Below are positions 63,460 to 64,000 of a stretch of DNA of 64,000 nucleotides, in pieces; the stretch's first letter is position 1, and every line of letters begins with the position of its first letter. A program made the position numbers and the translations under genes. The notes beneath the pieces were generated by a model. That model was given only the letters and a program-made list of their open reading frames with translations. It was not told the origin of the DNA and did no database searches. Source of the stretch: Azospira inquinata (GTDB lineage Bacteria > Pseudomonadota > Gammaproteobacteria > Burkholderiales > Rhodocyclaceae); contig NZ_CP064782.1 in assembly GCF_018905915.1 (NCBI RefSeq), forward strand, positions 682,001 to 746,000, read 5' to 3'.

Positions 63460-63475
63460 TGTCTTATATAAGACA
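63460..63475. promoter_or_regulatory. Perfect 16-bp palindrome upstream of aceA
   Basis: TGTCTTATATAAGACA is identical to its reverse complement, and an extra direct GTCTT half lies at 63454-63458. It is set in A+T-rich DNA about 100 bases before the aceA start and just upstream of a TATACT box. The form suits a dimeric transcription factor (GntR-like or similar); the protein is not known. Confidence 0.7.
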
Positions 63476-63499
63476 TGATTCCCCAGCTCCTTTTGTCGC

Positions 63500-63505
63500 T
63501 ATACT
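63500..63505 (+). promoter_or_regulatory. Possible -10 box of aceA
   Basis: TATACT 73 bases before the aceA ATG. The corresponding -35 region (around 63477-63482, GATTCC) is poor, as expected for a promoter needing an activator. Confidence 0.4.
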
Positions 63506-63577
63506 TTTTTCCCATCGACGGACCGTTGTAGAGGGAAGTCGAAACCATCCCCCACGACATTTAGAGAGGAACCAAAG

Positions 63578-64000
63578 ATGACCACTCGCGAACAACAGAT
63601 CGCTGCGCTGGAAAAAGACTGGGCCGAGAATCCCCGTTGGAAGGGTATCAAGCGGGGTTACACCGCTGCCGACGTGGTGCGTTTGCGCGGTTCCCTGGTT
63701 CCTGAAAGCACCTTTGCCCGGGCTGGCGCGGAAAAGCTCTGGGAACTGCTGCACACGGAAGACTACATCAACTGCCTGGGCGCCCTCACCGGCGGTCAGG
63801 CCATGCAGCAGGTCAAGGCGGGCATTAAGGCCATCTACCTGTCCGGCTGGCAAGTGGCCGCTGACAACAACTCCTACATGGCCATGTACCCGGACCAATC
63901 CCTGTATCCGGTGAATTCCGTGCCCACCGTGGTGGAACGGATCAACAGCGCCTTCCAACGGGCCGACCAGATCCAGTGGTCCAAGGGCATCCAGCCCGGC
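63578..64000 (+). CDS. aceA: Isocitrate lyase, N-terminal part
   Basis: The first 141 codons of isocitrate lyase, cut by the window end. [39 protein letters not shown] is the classical N-terminus, followed by [34 protein letters not shown] (substrate-binding SGWQ region) and [21 protein letters not shown]. The enzyme splits isocitrate to glyoxylate and succinate in the glyoxylate shunt, needed for growth on acetate and fatty acids; the catalytic KKCGH loop lies beyond the window. GAGAGGA 8 bases upstream sets the start. A palindromic operator precedes it. Confidence 0.96.
   Translation, partial: MTTREQQIAALEKDWAENPRWKGIKRGYTAADVVRLRGSLVPESTFARAGAEKLWELLHTEDYINCLGALTGGQAMQQVKAGIKAIYLSGWQVAADNNSYMAMYPDQSLYPVNSVPTVVERINSAFQRADQIQWSKGIQPG

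Overview
The window is high-G+C DNA (around 60-67% in most housekeeping genes) with tightly packed genes and frequent 4-base ATGA overlaps. Gene content and order point to a betaproteobacterium, most like the Rhodocyclales (Azospira/Dechlorosoma type). Diagnostic neighbourhoods are ribF-ileS-lspA, rpsP-rimM-trmD-rplS, ilvB-ilvH-ilvC-psd-pssA, lptF-lptG divergent from pepA-holC-valS, and clpS-clpA. This placement is inference from gene order and protein sequence, not from a database search.

Layout. 1-831: the 3' end of a membrane protein gene, a terminator and tRNA-Thr(CGT). 832-8723: a type IV pilus minor-pilin operon (pilE-like, fimT, pilV, pilW, pilX, pilY1) ending in a TonB-like gene; it is visibly lower in G+C than its surroundings. 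8741-15033 (minus): ispH, then ribF-ileS-lspA-[molybdopterin oxidoreductase]-fkpB. 15220-18185: amiC and tsaE (minus), divergent from queG. 18291-21065 (minus): a small Ala/Lys-rich secreted protein, a mercaptopyruvate sulfurtransferase, a SpoIIAA-like protein and a Rieske oxygenase. 21187-25144 (plus): xseB-ispA-dxs-folE2. 25393-27392 (minus): the rpsP ribosomal/tRNA-methylation operon. 27393-27888: an intergenic stretch with two tandem-repeat tracts. 27889-30640: a degenerate PilZ-like protein, YihY and a DUF2069 protein.

30755-45173: the branched-chain amino acid and phospholipid block. ilvB-ilvH-ilvC-psd-pssA and leuA run on the minus strand, but they are separated by a czcCBA-type metal efflux operon and a divergent two-component system. 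This looks like an insertion into an ancestral ilv-psd-pssA-leuA array. A 29-codon leucine-rich leader ORF with its own promoter sits directly upstream of leuA. 45293-47333: an ECF-like sigma factor, apparently starting at CTG, followed by a small membrane protein, a DUF3106 protein and an RDD protein. 47455-55071: lptF/lptG divergent from pepA-holC-hypothetical-valS. 55224-58834 (minus): a pabB-pabC fusion, tusA and a BepA-like protease. 58904-64000: moaC, a cold-shock gene with a long 5' leader, clpS-clpA, an RraA-like gene, and the start of isocitrate lyase (aceA) behind a perfect 16-bp palindrome.

Most of the window is core metabolism: isoprenoids (dxs, ispA, ispH), branched-chain amino acids, folate, translation and envelope biogenesis. 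I see no CRISPR array, prophage, insertion sequence or toxin-antitoxin pair. The accessory-looking parts are the pilus operon, the czc island, the tandem repeats, and small uncharacterised proteins in conserved slots. The best candidates for something undescribed are the leuA leader, the CTG-started sigma factor with its overlapping membrane partner, and the TonB-like protein coupled to pilY1.
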